DNA of 64,000 nt, taken from the NCBI GenBank assembly GCA_028819255.1, contig JAPPMB010000078.1, forward strand, positions 125,649 to 189,648, in the 5' to 3' direction. The notes beneath the pieces were generated by a model. The model had not been told where the DNA came from. It was given only the letters and a program-made list of their open reading frames with translations, and did no database searches. Below are positions 44,529 to 53,290 of the stretch, piece after piece; the stretch's first letter is position 1, and every line of letters starts with the position of its first letter. This DNA comes from Bryobacterales bacterium (GTDB lineage: Bacteria; Acidobacteriota; Terriglobia; Bryobacterales; UBA6623). The translations under genes were made by a program, and so were the position numbers.

Positions 44529-45174
44529 TGCCCAGGAGCCCGCTGGACTTCCTCTCCCTGAAATTGCGACGGCTCTTGTGGCTGCCGCCGTCGTTGCGGA
44601 GCCGCGTCGGCCGGTCTTGATCGCTGGCCATCAGGAGGTTCCTGTCGCCATGGCTGTCGTACGCACCGATCGCCAGTCCGGTGGCCCCCCGGTTTCGCCG
44701 TGCTCGCTGACGGGGCCCGTGTCTTCGATGAGCTGCGGCCCTTGGAGCGTGCCGGCATCCGCGAGCATGGCCCCAGCCGGCAGCGTCGGGGTCCCGCGAC
44801 ATCCGTAGTCCGGGTGCGCTGCCGCCTCCGGCCCGCACGGTCGCCGGTCTCAGGCGGAAGCGGCACCTGCGACGGGCTCCTCTTCGACTCGGTCCAATGT
44901 CTCGCGAGACATCCGAGGTTTCCCCCTCTGCCAGGGACTCGATTCCGATGTTGCAAGACGAGGATTCACCGGCACGGTCGGCTGCAGGCGATCCGCCAGG
45001 GGAGGGCAGGGACCGCCCCCGTTTCGGGAGGGCGGCCAGCAGTCTGGCCGTGGCGCAAAGCAACCGACCCTGATACCCAGTACAATCGTGGTCGGGTGGG
45101 CGAGGAAGCCATGCGTGCACTGACCGGCGATCCAGGCTTGGTCCGTTGGCAGCCACTGCCCAGGGAGGTTCAGC
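44529..45174. other. Gene-poor stretch after tRNA-Leu
   Basis: No intact gene is recognised. The left part may contain an eroded FG-GAP fragment on the minus strand (listed separately). TACAAT at 45081-45086 is a candidate -10 box for the FG-GAP lipoprotein gene. Between them, ATG 45111 opens a 52-codon frame that overlaps the start of that gene. Confidence 0.4.
44540..44800 (-). pseudogene. Possible eroded FG-GAP/CRTAC1 fragment
   Basis: The minus strand reads IGAYDSHGDRNLLMASDQDRP followed by TRLRNDGG. This resembles the 'DfDgDGdlDLlva...LfRNdGg' pattern of FG-GAP/CRTAC1 proteins, but without the flanking repeats and with frame breaks upstream. Weak evidence; it could be chance. Confidence 0.25.
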
Positions 45175-46329
45175 ATGAATTCCAGCGCATTCGCGGTGAC
45201 CGGGATGGTATTGCTCCTTTTGCAGGCTGCCTGTTCGGAGGCCGAAGAGGAGCGCGCCATCTTCTCTAGCCAGCCGGTCTGGAGCAGCGGCACGGCCATA
45301 TCCGGCGGCGACGGCATCGCCCGGTTGATCGACTTTGACGGCGACGGCGACCTTGATTTCGTCACGAGCGCTCCCGATCCACGCCGCTGGGTTGCCTACC
45401 GGAACCAGGACGGGCGGATCGCGCCCGAGCCATTCTGGGAGTCTGCGGAAACGACGGACTGCGACCATGTCGACGTGCTCGACTTCAACGGCGATGGCTG
45501 GTCCGACCTGGCAGGCACCCACGAGAGCCACTGCACGCTCTACCTGAACCGGTCCGGCGAGATCGGAACGATTCCCGACTGGGAGACCGGCCTGATTGCG
45601 AACGCGAACCAGATTGACTTCGGCGACTTCGATGGCGACGGGGACCTCGACATGGTCATGGCCGCCGGCGAGCCGGTGAATGGAGTTGCCGTTTTCGAGA
45701 ACGAGTCCGGGATGCCCTCTCCGCTGGTCTCCCGCAAGCTCGGGCGGGAAGAGTACTCGGAGAGTGCAGTCTTCGCCGACTTCGACGGGGACGGCGATCT
45801 GGACATCACAGCCGCCTACCGGGAAGGCGCAATCGTCGTGTTCCGAAACACGGACGGGCAGTTCGACGAGGGGGAAACGATCTTCGAGGACGAGGAGATC
45901 CGGTGGACCCAGCGGCTCTACTGGCGGGATCTCGACGGCGACGGCAGACTGGAGCTGTTCTGTGCGAAGGGGCCATGGGGGAACGAGGTCGGAAGAAGCG
46001 TACAGCTTGCTTTCGCGGACGGCGGCGAACCGGAGATCCTGTGGAAGAGTCCGGCAGAGACCGCCTTTCACGGGTTCGAGTTCGGTGACGTCGACGGGGA
46101 TGGGGACGCTGACATGATCGCCGCGGATTATGCGGACGGCGGCAGCCTGTACCTCTACCTAAATGACGGGGGAGTTCTCTCGGAGGAACCCGTGTGGTCC
46201 ACGAAGACGTCCGGTCCGGCCCATGAAGCGGTGCTGGGGGATCTCGACGGTGACGGAGACCTCGATCTGACCGTGGGCTGCCGCGACCAGGCGCATATCT
46301 TCGAGAACCTCATGGCCGAAGAGTCGTAG
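45175..46329 (+). CDS. FG-GAP/VCBS repeat lipoprotein
   Basis: This 384-residue protein has a lipoprotein signal (VTGMVLLLLQAACSEAEEE) and about six FG-GAP repeats with calcium-loop sequences such as DFDGDGDLDFVTS, DFNGDGWSDLAG, DFDGDGDLDMVMA, DVDGDGDADMIAA and DLDGDGDLDLTVG. It forms a propeller on the periplasmic or outer side of the membrane. It lacks the C-terminal ASPIC/UnbV domain of the CRTAC1 protein near 4 kb. GGGAGG six bases before ATG 45175 fixes the start. Its ligand is unknown. Confidence 0.87.
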   Translation: MNSSAFAVTGMVLLLLQAACSEAEEERAIFSSQPVWSSGTAISGGDGIARLIDFDGDGDLDFVTSAPDPRRWVAYRNQDGRIAPEPFWESAETTDCDHVDVLDFNGDGWSDLAGTHESHCTLYLNRSGEIGTIPDWETGLIANANQIDFGDFDGDGDLDMVMAAGEPVNGVAVFENESGMPSPLVSRKLGREEYSESAVFADFDGDGDLDITAAYREGAIVVFRNTDGQFDEGETIFEDEEIRWTQRLYWRDLDGDGRLELFCAKGPWGNEVGRSVQLAFADGGEPEILWKSPAETAFHGFEFGDVDGDGDADMIAADYADGGSLYLYLNDGGVLSEEPVWSTKTSGPAHEAVLGDLDGDGDLDLTVGCRDQAHIFENLMAEES

Positions 46330-46670
46330 GTGCTCGGCGGCACTTCTCTGTCTCCTTGCGGTGGGGCAGGCCGAAGGGCATCCGCATGACACCTCGTGAA
46401 GATGCGCCGACGTATTGCTTCCGACCCAGTGCGACAGACTGAGGTGGTGTCGGCTGCTTGGATAGCTGGCCGGTGATTTCGAGGTGGACTCCGCCAGGGT
46501 TCACGACACGGTGTCGATGTCTTGCGGGTTTCGGCTCGTTGAGCCCGGTAGTCTTCGTGGAGTTCACCGAGGACGCAGAGGACGCAGCAGCGCGGGGTGA
46601 TCGACGGTCCAGCGCATGCCGGATTGTTTCAGTCCTGGGCTGACAATGCCGTGCGGTCCCGCCGCAGCCC
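46330..46670. other. Intergenic stretch, no gene recognised
   Basis: This gap lies between the FG-GAP lipoprotein gene and the third Uma2 gene. Nothing in it matched a gene, RNA or repeat with confidence. Confidence 0.4.
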
Positions 46671-47495
46671 GTGCCGGCGAAGTCGGATCGGCTGCAGGGA
46701 ATGGCCCCGGGAGTGATCCTGCAGGGCGTGGCCGAGGCGGTGGCGATGCCCGTCCCTAGGCCTCCGCCGATCGCTGTGGAGAGGCCCGAGGAGGAATATC
46801 CCGGCACGGACGGCAAGCCGATGGCGGAAAACACCTGGCAGGCGGTCAGGGTGCGTTATGCCGGCGATGCGCTGGCGATCCATTTCCAGGGCCGCGGATT
46901 CGTGGCGACCGATCTGCTCGTTTACTACCGGGAGGATGACAAGGGGGCGACCGTGGCGCGGGATGTGATGGTGGTGCCGGGGGTGGACGGCACCCACCGC
47001 TGCACGTACAGGATCTGGGACGAGGGCGGACGGGCGCCGCATTTCGTGCTGGAGGTGATCTCGAGCACGACGCAGGAGAACGATGACGGAAGGAAACGGA
47101 AGACCTATGCGCAGCAGGGGGTGCGGGAGCACTTCCGCTACGCGCCTTTGAGCACGCGGAGGGCCGGGATGGGCGGAGACTGGCTGGTGGGCGAGGTTCT
47201 GCGGGATGGCCGGTGGGAAGCGCTCCCGCCGCTGGGGCGGGAGCGCATCCGGAGTGCGGTGCTGGGCTTGGATCTGCGGGTGAGAGAGCGGGACACGGGA
47301 GGCGGTTTTCGCGAACTGCGGTTCTTCGATCCGATTGCAGGTGAGGATCTGCGGACCCTCGCCGATTCGGAACGCGACCGCAGGGAGGAGCGTCAGGGCC
47401 GGATCCGGGCGGAACGCGAATCAGCCAGGCTGAGGGCGATGCTGGAGCAACTGCCCGGGGCTGGAGCCGGGGATGCGCCCAGCGACGGCGCGTGA
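46671..47495 (+). CDS. Divergent Uma2 family protein, possibly catalytically altered
   Basis: This member of the Uma2/DUF820 family is up to 274 residues. The core is recognisable (VARDVMVVPGVDG, HFVLEVISSTTQ, then KRKTYAQQGVREHFRYAP), but two family positions differ. The usual Pro-Asp is Arg-Asp, and the Asp of the terminal FxxDP motif (FVFDP, WRLDP in the other copies) is replaced by Ala in HFRYAP. It ends in an Arg/Glu-rich helix (RDRREERQGRIRAERESARLR). The start is uncertain; ATG 46671, 46701 and 46746 are all possible. It lies upstream of the MmeI-like restriction gene. Confidence 0.78.
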   Translation: MPAKSDRLQGMAPGVILQGVAEAVAMPVPRPPPIAVERPEEEYPGTDGKPMAENTWQAVRVRYAGDALAIHFQGRGFVATDLLVYYREDDKGATVARDVMVVPGVDGTHRCTYRIWDEGGRAPHFVLEVISSTTQENDDGRKRKTYAQQGVREHFRYAPLSTRRAGMGGDWLVGEVLRDGRWEALPPLGRERIRSAVLGLDLRVRERDTGGGFRELRFFDPIAGEDLRTLADSERDRREERQGRIRAERESARLRAMLEQLPGAGAGDAPSDGA

Positions 47496-47910
47496 GCCGA
47501 CACAAGCAAGGAAGGACAGTGTGCGCGGGCCGGCTCAGGCTGTCGGATGCTGCGCCCACGGCATTCGCTTCGTAAAGCACCTCCGCCGACTGGAGAGCGA
47601 TGGTCACCGACTGGCCCGTAGACATTGATTGCGGATCGCTCGAACGGTTTCCATTCCTTACCTCGTCCCGAACGGGCATCCAATCAACCGAATGGGAGGA
47701 CTCCGGCCCCGTGGACGGGTTCCGGTCGATCCCCGCCGTAGCGTGCCGGGTGCCGTTTCGTACCGCCTCGGCTGCCTACACTTCCTCCCGAAGCATGAGG
47801 TGTGCGCCGACGCTCTCCAAGCGGGTACATTGATGGCAATGCGCCAAGCCGCCCGCAGTAGGCGTGTTTGGCCCACGTGAACCTCCGAGCGCGAGCGGAG
47901 AGTCGTTGAG
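47496..47910. other. Intergenic stretch upstream of the MmeI-like gene
   Basis: No gene was recognised. TACATT (47826-47831) is a possible -10 box for the restriction-modification gene, with a leader of about 73 bases. Confidence 0.35.
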
Positions 47911-50763
47911 GTGACCCCGAACAAGTTCATTGCGAAGTGGCACGCCTCTGAGTTGAAGGAGCGTTCGGCGGCGCAGGAGCACTTCATCGACCTGTGCCGG
48001 CTGCTCGAGGAGCCGACCCCGGCGGAGGCGGATCCCAAGGGCGACCACTACTGCTTCGAGCGCGGCGCGCTCAAGGACTCCGGCGGCGAAGGCTGGGCGG
48101 ACGTGTGGAAGCGCCACTGCTTCGCGTGGGAGTACAAGGGGAAGCATGCGAACCTCGACGCCGCGTTCGACCAGTTGCGGCAGTACGCGCTTGCGCTTGA
48201 GAACCCGCCCCTGCTGATCGTCTCGGACATGGGCCGGTTCCGCATTCGGACGAACTGGACCAACTCGGTCAGCAAGACGCACGAGTTCGAGCTTGACGAT
48301 CTCGTGGACGGTGCGGTCCGCGACAGGCTCAAGTGGGCCATGTCCGACCCGGAACGGCTGCGGCCGGGCGAGACACGTCAGACGCTGACGGAACAGGCCG
48401 CGAAGCACTTCGCCCGGCTCGCCCAGTCGCTCCGTGACCAAGGCCACGGCCCCGAGGACGTGGCGCACTTTGTGAACCGCCTCGTGTTCTGCATGTTCGC
48501 CGAGGATGTGGGGCTGCTTCCGAACGACATGTTCACCCGCATGCTGGGGCGGGCGCACCGGAAGCCGGAGAAGTTCGCGGACCTGGCCCGGAAGCTGTTC
48601 GGCGCGATGGCGACGGGCGGCGAGGTCGGGTTCGAGGAGGTGGACTGGTTCGACGGCGGGCTGTTCGAGTACGATGCCGCCCTTCCCATGGACGAGGGGC
48701 AGATCGAGACAACTCTGGAGGCCTCCCGGCTGGACTGGTCGAGCATCGACCCCTCGATCCTTGGAACGCTGTTCGAGCGGGGCCTCGACCCGGACAAGCG
48801 CTCGCAGCTCGGAGCGCACTACACGGACCGGGACAAGATCATGCGGATCATCCATCCGGTGATCGTTCGCCCCCTGCTCGCCGAGTGGAGGACCGCGAAA
48901 GCCGGGATTGCCAAGAGCATCGGGCGCGCGAACTCTGCGAAGTCGAAGGGTGCGGCGACGCGGAACCGCAGGCAGGCGGAGAACGCGCTCGGCGCGTTCC
49001 TCGAACGGCTGCGCAACTTCACCGTGCTCGACCCGGCCTGCGGCTCGGGCAACTTCCTCTACCTCGCGCTCCATGCCCTCCACGATCTGGAGCACCAGGT
49101 CCAGTTGGAGGCCGAGGCGCTGGGACTCCAGCGCAGCTTCCCCTCGGTCGGCCCCGCCAACGTGAAGGGGATCGAGTTGAACGCCTACGCGGCGGAACTG
49201 GCGCGGGTGTCGGTATGGATCGGCGAGATCCAGTGGATGCGGAGGAACGGGTTTCCGGGCGCGCGGGAGCCCATCCTCGAACCGTTGGAGACGATCGAGT
49301 GCCGCGACGCGATACTTACGCACGACGGCGGGGAGCCGGACTGGCCCGATGCGGACGTGGTCATCGGCAACCCGCCCTTCCTGGGCGGCAAGCTGCTCAT
49401 CTCGAACCTCGGCGAGGAATACGTATCGGCCATGTTCCGTGCGTACGAGGGGCGGGTGCCCCGCGAAGCCGATCTCGTCTGCTACTGGTTCGTGAAGGCC
49501 GGCGAACGCTTGGGCGATAGGACCTCGAAGCGGATCGGACTGGTCGCCACCAACTCGATACGGGGAGGAAAGAACCGCCGGGCGCTCGAACGGGCAACGC
49601 GCGACGGAGTGATCTTCGACGCGTGGAGCGACGAGCCGTGGGTGATCGATGGCGCGGCCGTTCGCGTCTCGCTGGTGTGCTTCTTGGAGGCGGGCAGCAA
49701 ACTCGCGCCGGACTGCCGCCTCGACGGCGAGACCGTGGACGAGATCCACACGGACCTGACCGCCCGCCGAGGCGAATCCGGTATCGACTTGACGAAGGCA
49801 AGGCGGCTCGCCCGGAACGCGGGCGCGGCCTTCATGGGAGACACCAAGGGCGGGCCGTTCGACGTTCCCGGGGATCTGGCCCGCGAGTGGCTGCGGGAGC
49901 CCGCGAACCCCAACGGCCGCCCCAACTCGGACGTGCTCAAGCCGTGGATGAACGGCATGGCCGTCACCCGGCGGCCCGCCGACAAGTGGATCGTCGATTT
50001 CGGGCTGTCCATGGAGGAGGGCGACGCCGCCCTGTACGAAGGTCCGTTCCAGCACATCCGCGAACACGTCCACCCGATGCGGCAGAGGAACCGCCGCAAG
50101 GCCTACCGCCTGAACTGGTGGCGGCATGTCGAGCCGAGACAAGGCATGTGGAAGGCTCTCGACGGCCTGTCGCGCTACATCGTAACGCCCACCGTGGCCA
50201 AACACCGCCTCTTCGCGTGGCTCGATGCCCATGTCTGCCCCGACCACCAACTGATCGTCATCGCCCGCGAGGACGACGCCACGTTCGGCATCCTGCACAG
50301 CCGGTTCCACCAGATGTGGTCGCTCCGCTTGGGCACCTGGCTCGGCAAGGGCAACGATCCCCGCTACACGCCGACCACGACCTTCGAGACCTTCCCCTTT
50401 CCGGATGGACTCTCACCGGACATCCCCGCTGGCGATCAAAAGGCCGACCCACGCGCCCAGGCAATCGCTTCGGCGGCCCGGCGGCTCGTCGAACTCCGAG
50501 ACCGCTGGCTCAACCCTCCCGAGTGGGTGGAGTGGATCGAGGAACCCGTCGTCGGCTATCCGGCGCGTCCCGTGCCCCGTGACAAGAAGGCGGCCGCAGC
50601 GCTCAGGAAGCGGACCCTGACCAACCTTTACAACGCCCGGCCCCAGTGGCTCGTGAACGCTCACGCCCAACTCGACGCCGCAGTGGCCGCCGCCTACGGC
50701 TGGCCCGGTGACATCGCGGACGACGCGGCGCTGCGGGAGCTGCTCGATCGGAACCGGCGCTGA
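47911..50763 (+). CDS. MmeI-type (type IIL) single-chain restriction-modification enzyme
   Basis: This 950-residue protein combines nuclease, methyltransferase and target recognition in one chain. Near the N-terminus Asp64, nine residues, Glu74-Tyr-Lys76 (WADVWKRHCFAWEYKG) match the D-X9-EXK nuclease motif described for MmeI. A helical linker follows, then the gamma-type adenine methyltransferase core: SAM motif DPACGSGNFL (374-383) and catalytic motif IGNPPF (NPPF at 487-490). The region of about residues 630-870 should hold the recognition domain. The length is close to MmeI (919). It should methylate one strand of an asymmetric site and cut at a distance. GTG 47911 has GGAGAG eight bases upstream. 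No separate specificity or methyltransferase gene is nearby, as expected for this class. Confidence 0.88.
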   Translation: MTPNKFIAKWHASELKERSAAQEHFIDLCRLLEEPTPAEADPKGDHYCFERGALKDSGGEGWADVWKRHCFAWEYKGKHANLDAAFDQLRQYALALENPPLLIVSDMGRFRIRTNWTNSVSKTHEFELDDLVDGAVRDRLKWAMSDPERLRPGETRQTLTEQAAKHFARLAQSLRDQGHGPEDVAHFVNRLVFCMFAEDVGLLPNDMFTRMLGRAHRKPEKFADLARKLFGAMATGGEVGFEEVDWFDGGLFEYDAALPMDEGQIETTLEASRLDWSSIDPSILGTLFERGLDPDKRSQLGAHYTDRDKIMRIIHPVIVRPLLAEWRTAKAGIAKSIGRANSAKSKGAATRNRRQAENALGAFLERLRNFTVLDPACGSGNFLYLALHALHDLEHQVQLEAEALGLQRSFPSVGPANVKGIELNAYAAELARVSVWIGEIQWMRRNGFPGAREPILEPLETIECRDAILTHDGGEPDWPDADVVIGNPPFLGGKLLISNLGEEYVSAMFRAYEGRVPREADLVCYWFVKAGERLGDRTSKRIGLVATNSIRGGKNRRALERATRDGVIFDAWSDEPWVIDGAAVRVSLVCFLEAGSKLAPDCRLDGETVDEIHTDLTARRGESGIDLTKARRLARNAGAAFMGDTKGGPFDVPGDLAREWLREPANPNGRPNSDVLKPWMNGMAVTRRPADKWIVDFGLSMEEGDAALYEGPFQHIREHVHPMRQRNRRKAYRLNWWRHVEPRQGMWKALDGLSRYIVTPTVAKHRLFAWLDAHVCPDHQLIVIAREDDATFGILHSRFHQMWSLRLGTWLGKGNDPRYTPTTTFETFPFPDGLSPDIPAGDQKADPRAQAIASAARRLVELRDRWLNPPEWVEWIEEPVVGYPARPVPRDKKAAAALRKRTLTNLYNARPQWLVNAHAQLDAAVAAAYGWPGDIADDAALRELLDRNRR

Positions 50764-50958
50764 TCTCGCGAACGGGAAGTCAGCCGCCGAAGCTCCCCCC
50801 AAGCGCGGCGACGTCCCGACCCAGAGCCTCGGCGGTGCGCTGGACATGCCTGGCGCCCACGCGCACTCCGGCCGGACCGGGCCGCCTCAACACCATGTCA
50901 TGCACACAGGAACGCTTGGGAGCTTGCCTGCGGGCACGGCCTGTGGCATCATTATATG

Positions 50959-50975
50959 CGAATAAAAAACGAATA
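50959..50975 (+). promoter_or_regulatory. Direct-repeat candidate operator of the imu operon
   Basis: CGAATA occurs twice (50959-50964 and 50970-50975) with an 11-bp period, directly after a TTATAT -10-like sequence (50952-50957) and just before ATG 50977. It overlaps the predicted +1. The 11-bp period resembles the GTTC-N7-GTTC LexA sites of alphaproteobacteria, although the half-site differs. Confidence 0.45.
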
Positions 50976-50976
50976 G

Positions 50977-51708
50977 ATGTCCACAGAAACCATAACTGCG
51001 AAGAATATTCGCGCCCTTGAGGCCTTGGTTTGCGAGCGCGGCTTCGGCTGGACCCTGCCTCGGAAGGCGGAATTCCGCCACGACCCCGCACCGATCGGGA
51101 TCGAATGGCTGGATGCCCGCCTTGGCGGCGGCCTCCCGCGCGGCGCGATCAGCGAGGTTACCGGGCTCTGCTCGTCGGGACGCACAGGCGTGGTGCTGTC
51201 CGCGCTCGCCAGGCTGACCCAGGCCGGAGGGATTGCCGCCTACGTTGATGCGACCGACTGCCTGGATCCGCGCTCGGCGGAGCAGGCCGGAGTGCTTCTG
51301 GACCGGCTGCTGTGGGTCCGCTGCGGCGCGGAAGGGAACTCTCGCCGCGACGGCGGCAGGCCGCGGCTTTCGCCGACGGACGAAGCATGGCAGACGGCGA
51401 ACCTGGTCGTCTCCGCCGGCGGCTTCGGCATGGTCGCAGTCGACCTCGGCGGGTTCTCCCGGCGCCAGCTGGCTGACCTGCAGGGGCGGACATGGGCGCG
51501 CCTCCGACACGCCGTGGAAGACACGCCCGCGGTGCTGGTCGTTCTCGCGGAGAGGCGCCTGACCGGCAGCGCCGCGGATGTCGTGTTGGAACTGCATCGC
51601 GAGCGAACCGAATGGAACGGCCTGCTGGGAGGCATCGGGATGCGTGCGGAGATTTTCAGGCGCAGGATGCGCGGGGCGCACCGCGCGGACACGGAGCGGG
51701 CGGCATGA
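50977..51708 (+). CDS. imuA: ImuA-like RecA-fold protein of the mutasome operon
   Basis: This 243-residue protein has a RecA/SulA-like core. WTLPRKAEFRHDPAPIGIEWLDARLGGGLPRGAISEVTG leads into a degenerate P-loop GLCSSGRTG, in which Arg replaces the Lys of a normal Walker A. GGIAAYVDATDCLDP and FGMVAVDLGGFSRRQ fit the later strands. In other bacteria ImuA-type proteins support translesion synthesis by the ImuB-DnaE2 pair during DNA damage responses. ATG 50977 lies immediately after the direct repeat. Its stop overlaps the ATG of imuB (ATGA), so the two are translationally coupled. Confidence 0.85.
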   Translation: MSTETITAKNIRALEALVCERGFGWTLPRKAEFRHDPAPIGIEWLDARLGGGLPRGAISEVTGLCSSGRTGVVLSALARLTQAGGIAAYVDATDCLDPRSAEQAGVLLDRLLWVRCGAEGNSRRDGGRPRLSPTDEAWQTANLVVSAGGFGMVAVDLGGFSRRQLADLQGRTWARLRHAVEDTPAVLVVLAERRLTGSAADVVLELHRERTEWNGLLGGIGMRAEIFRRRMRGAHRADTERAA

Positions 51709-53267
51709 CGGCCCGGTCATCCGACAGCGGATCCCGCCGTGCCGCGCTCTACGCGTCCCTGCACGTTCCCGACTTTCCTGTCGCCGTGCTGCGGAGGGGA
51801 GGGAGGCGTTCGCAGCCGGTGGCGGTCGCTTGCGGTGAGCCGCCCAAGCAGTTTGTCCACGCCGCCGACGCGCTCGCCCGGAAGCACGGCGTGCGCCAGG
51901 GAATGGCGCTGGCCGCGGCGCAGGCGCGCTGCAGTGCGCGGGCGGGACGGCCGCTGCAGGTCTTCCGCCGCGACGCGAAGGCAGAGCGGAGGGTGCAGGC
52001 GCGGCTGCTGAAACTGGCGGAGGGCACGACCCCCGTGTTCGAGGATGTCGCTCCGGGGCTCCTTTCGCTCGATTTCGCGGGCTTGCGCAACCCGTACGCC
52101 TCGGCGGCGGAGCTGGCGGGCGGAGCGGCCCGCTTCGGGTTGAGGGCCAATGTCGGCGTCGCTCGCAACCGTCTCGTCGCCCTGTGCGCGGCGCGCACGC
52201 AGCCGGGTGTGACCCACGTGTACCCGGGGCAGGAGGCCGGCTTCCTCCACGGGCTGCCGCTCGACACCCTGCCGCTGGACGGCGAGGAACTGCGAACTCT
52301 CGAGCGCTGGGGCGTGCGCAAGGTGGGGGAGCTGGCACTTCTGCCGCCGGAGAGAATGGCCGAGCGGTTCGGGGAGCGCGGGGCCCGCATGGTGCGGCTT
52401 GCCCGCGGCGAGGAGGACTCGATGCTGCGGGCCTGCCGGCCGGAGGCCCCGCTGGAGCTGAGCCGGGATTTCGACTGGGAGGTCGGGGAGATCGAATCGC
52501 TTGCGTTCGTGATGTCGGGCATGCTCGAACGGCTCTGCCTGCGCTTGCAGGGCCTGAACAAGGCGGCGGCGAGTCTGACCACGCGCCTGCGGCTGGCTGG
52601 CGGCGGGGTGTTCGAGCGGACCATCAGCCTGCCCTATCCGCTGAGCGACTCGCGCGCCTTGCTGATGCTGGTGCGCATCGACCTGGCGGCGCATCCCCCG
52701 GGGGCCGCGGTGGACGGCGTGCGGGTGTCGGCCGAGCCTGCCGAGCGCCGACACGTGCAGTCGTCCCTGTTTGTGCCGGACCTGCCTGATGCCGAGAGCC
52801 TGGCAGTGACCCTGGCACGGCTGTCCTGCCTGGTGGGGGAAGAGCGGGTCGGCGCCCCGGCGGTTCCCGACACACACCGGCCCGGGGCGGCGGCCCTGGA
52901 GGCGTTCCGGCCGTCGGACGGAAGAAGCGCGGCCGCGAACGGTGCGGCGCCGCCTCTGCGCAAGCGCCGCCGACCGCGCTTTGCCGAAGCATCCACTCCT
53001 CCCAGAAGCACACTGGTCTTCCGCTGTTTCCGGCCATCCCGTCCGGCGGATGTGGTCCTGCGCGGGGAGCGTCCCGTCCGCGTCAGGGCGGGGGAGGCCC
53101 GGGGACGCGTGACGGCGTGTGCCGGGCCCTGGCGGGTGTCCGGGGAGTGGTGGACGCCGGACGGCTGGCAGTACCAGGAGTGGGACGTGGAGGTTGGCGG
53201 CCGCCTGTACCGGGCCTGCTGTGAGAGGACGACGGGGCAGTGGTTCCTTGCGGGGGAGTACGACTAG
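51705..53267 (+). CDS. imuB: ImuB, catalytically inactive Y-family polymerase-like protein
   Basis: This 520-residue Y-family homologue serves as the hub of the translesion mutasome. The N-terminal ALYASLHVPDFPVAVL replaces the catalytic DxD motif of DinB, and SLDFAGL stands where SLDE would be, so the acidic residues needed for catalysis are missing, as is usual for ImuB. The C-terminal tail ends WFLAGEYD, matching the WfLhGeYD ending of the family. It should bind the beta clamp and recruit DnaE2. It overlaps imuA by four bases, and dnaE2 follows after 23 bp. Confidence 0.9.
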   Translation: MTARSSDSGSRRAALYASLHVPDFPVAVLRRGGRRSQPVAVACGEPPKQFVHAADALARKHGVRQGMALAAAQARCSARAGRPLQVFRRDAKAERRVQARLLKLAEGTTPVFEDVAPGLLSLDFAGLRNPYASAAELAGGAARFGLRANVGVARNRLVALCAARTQPGVTHVYPGQEAGFLHGLPLDTLPLDGEELRTLERWGVRKVGELALLPPERMAERFGERGARMVRLARGEEDSMLRACRPEAPLELSRDFDWEVGEIESLAFVMSGMLERLCLRLQGLNKAAASLTTRLRLAGGGVFERTISLPYPLSDSRALLMLVRIDLAAHPPGAAVDGVRVSAEPAERRHVQSSLFVPDLPDAESLAVTLARLSCLVGEERVGAPAVPDTHRPGAAALEAFRPSDGRSAAANGAAPPLRKRRRPRFAEASTPPRSTLVFRCFRPSRPADVVLRGERPVRVRAGEARGRVTACAGPWRVSGEWWTPDGWQYQEWDVEVGGRLYRACCERTTGQWFLAGEYD

Positions 53268-53290
53268 CCGTCCGCGGCGGAGGCAAGCGC

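Noticed and set aside
44482..46071. A 529-codon minus-strand frame across the FG-GAP lipoprotein gene and into the tRNA
   Set aside because: It runs antisense to clear calcium-loop repeats and into a tRNA gene, so it is a shadow of the real features.
46540..46640. A FTEDAEDAAARG-like string that recalled small GxxExxY proteins
   Set aside because: No GxxExxY core or start codon context was found, and the similarity rests on a few residues.
47776..50310. An 844-codon open frame on the minus strand opposite the MmeI-like gene
   Set aside because: It is Arg/His/Pro-rich, has no family motif and mirrors the high-GC codon pattern of the real gene on the other strand.
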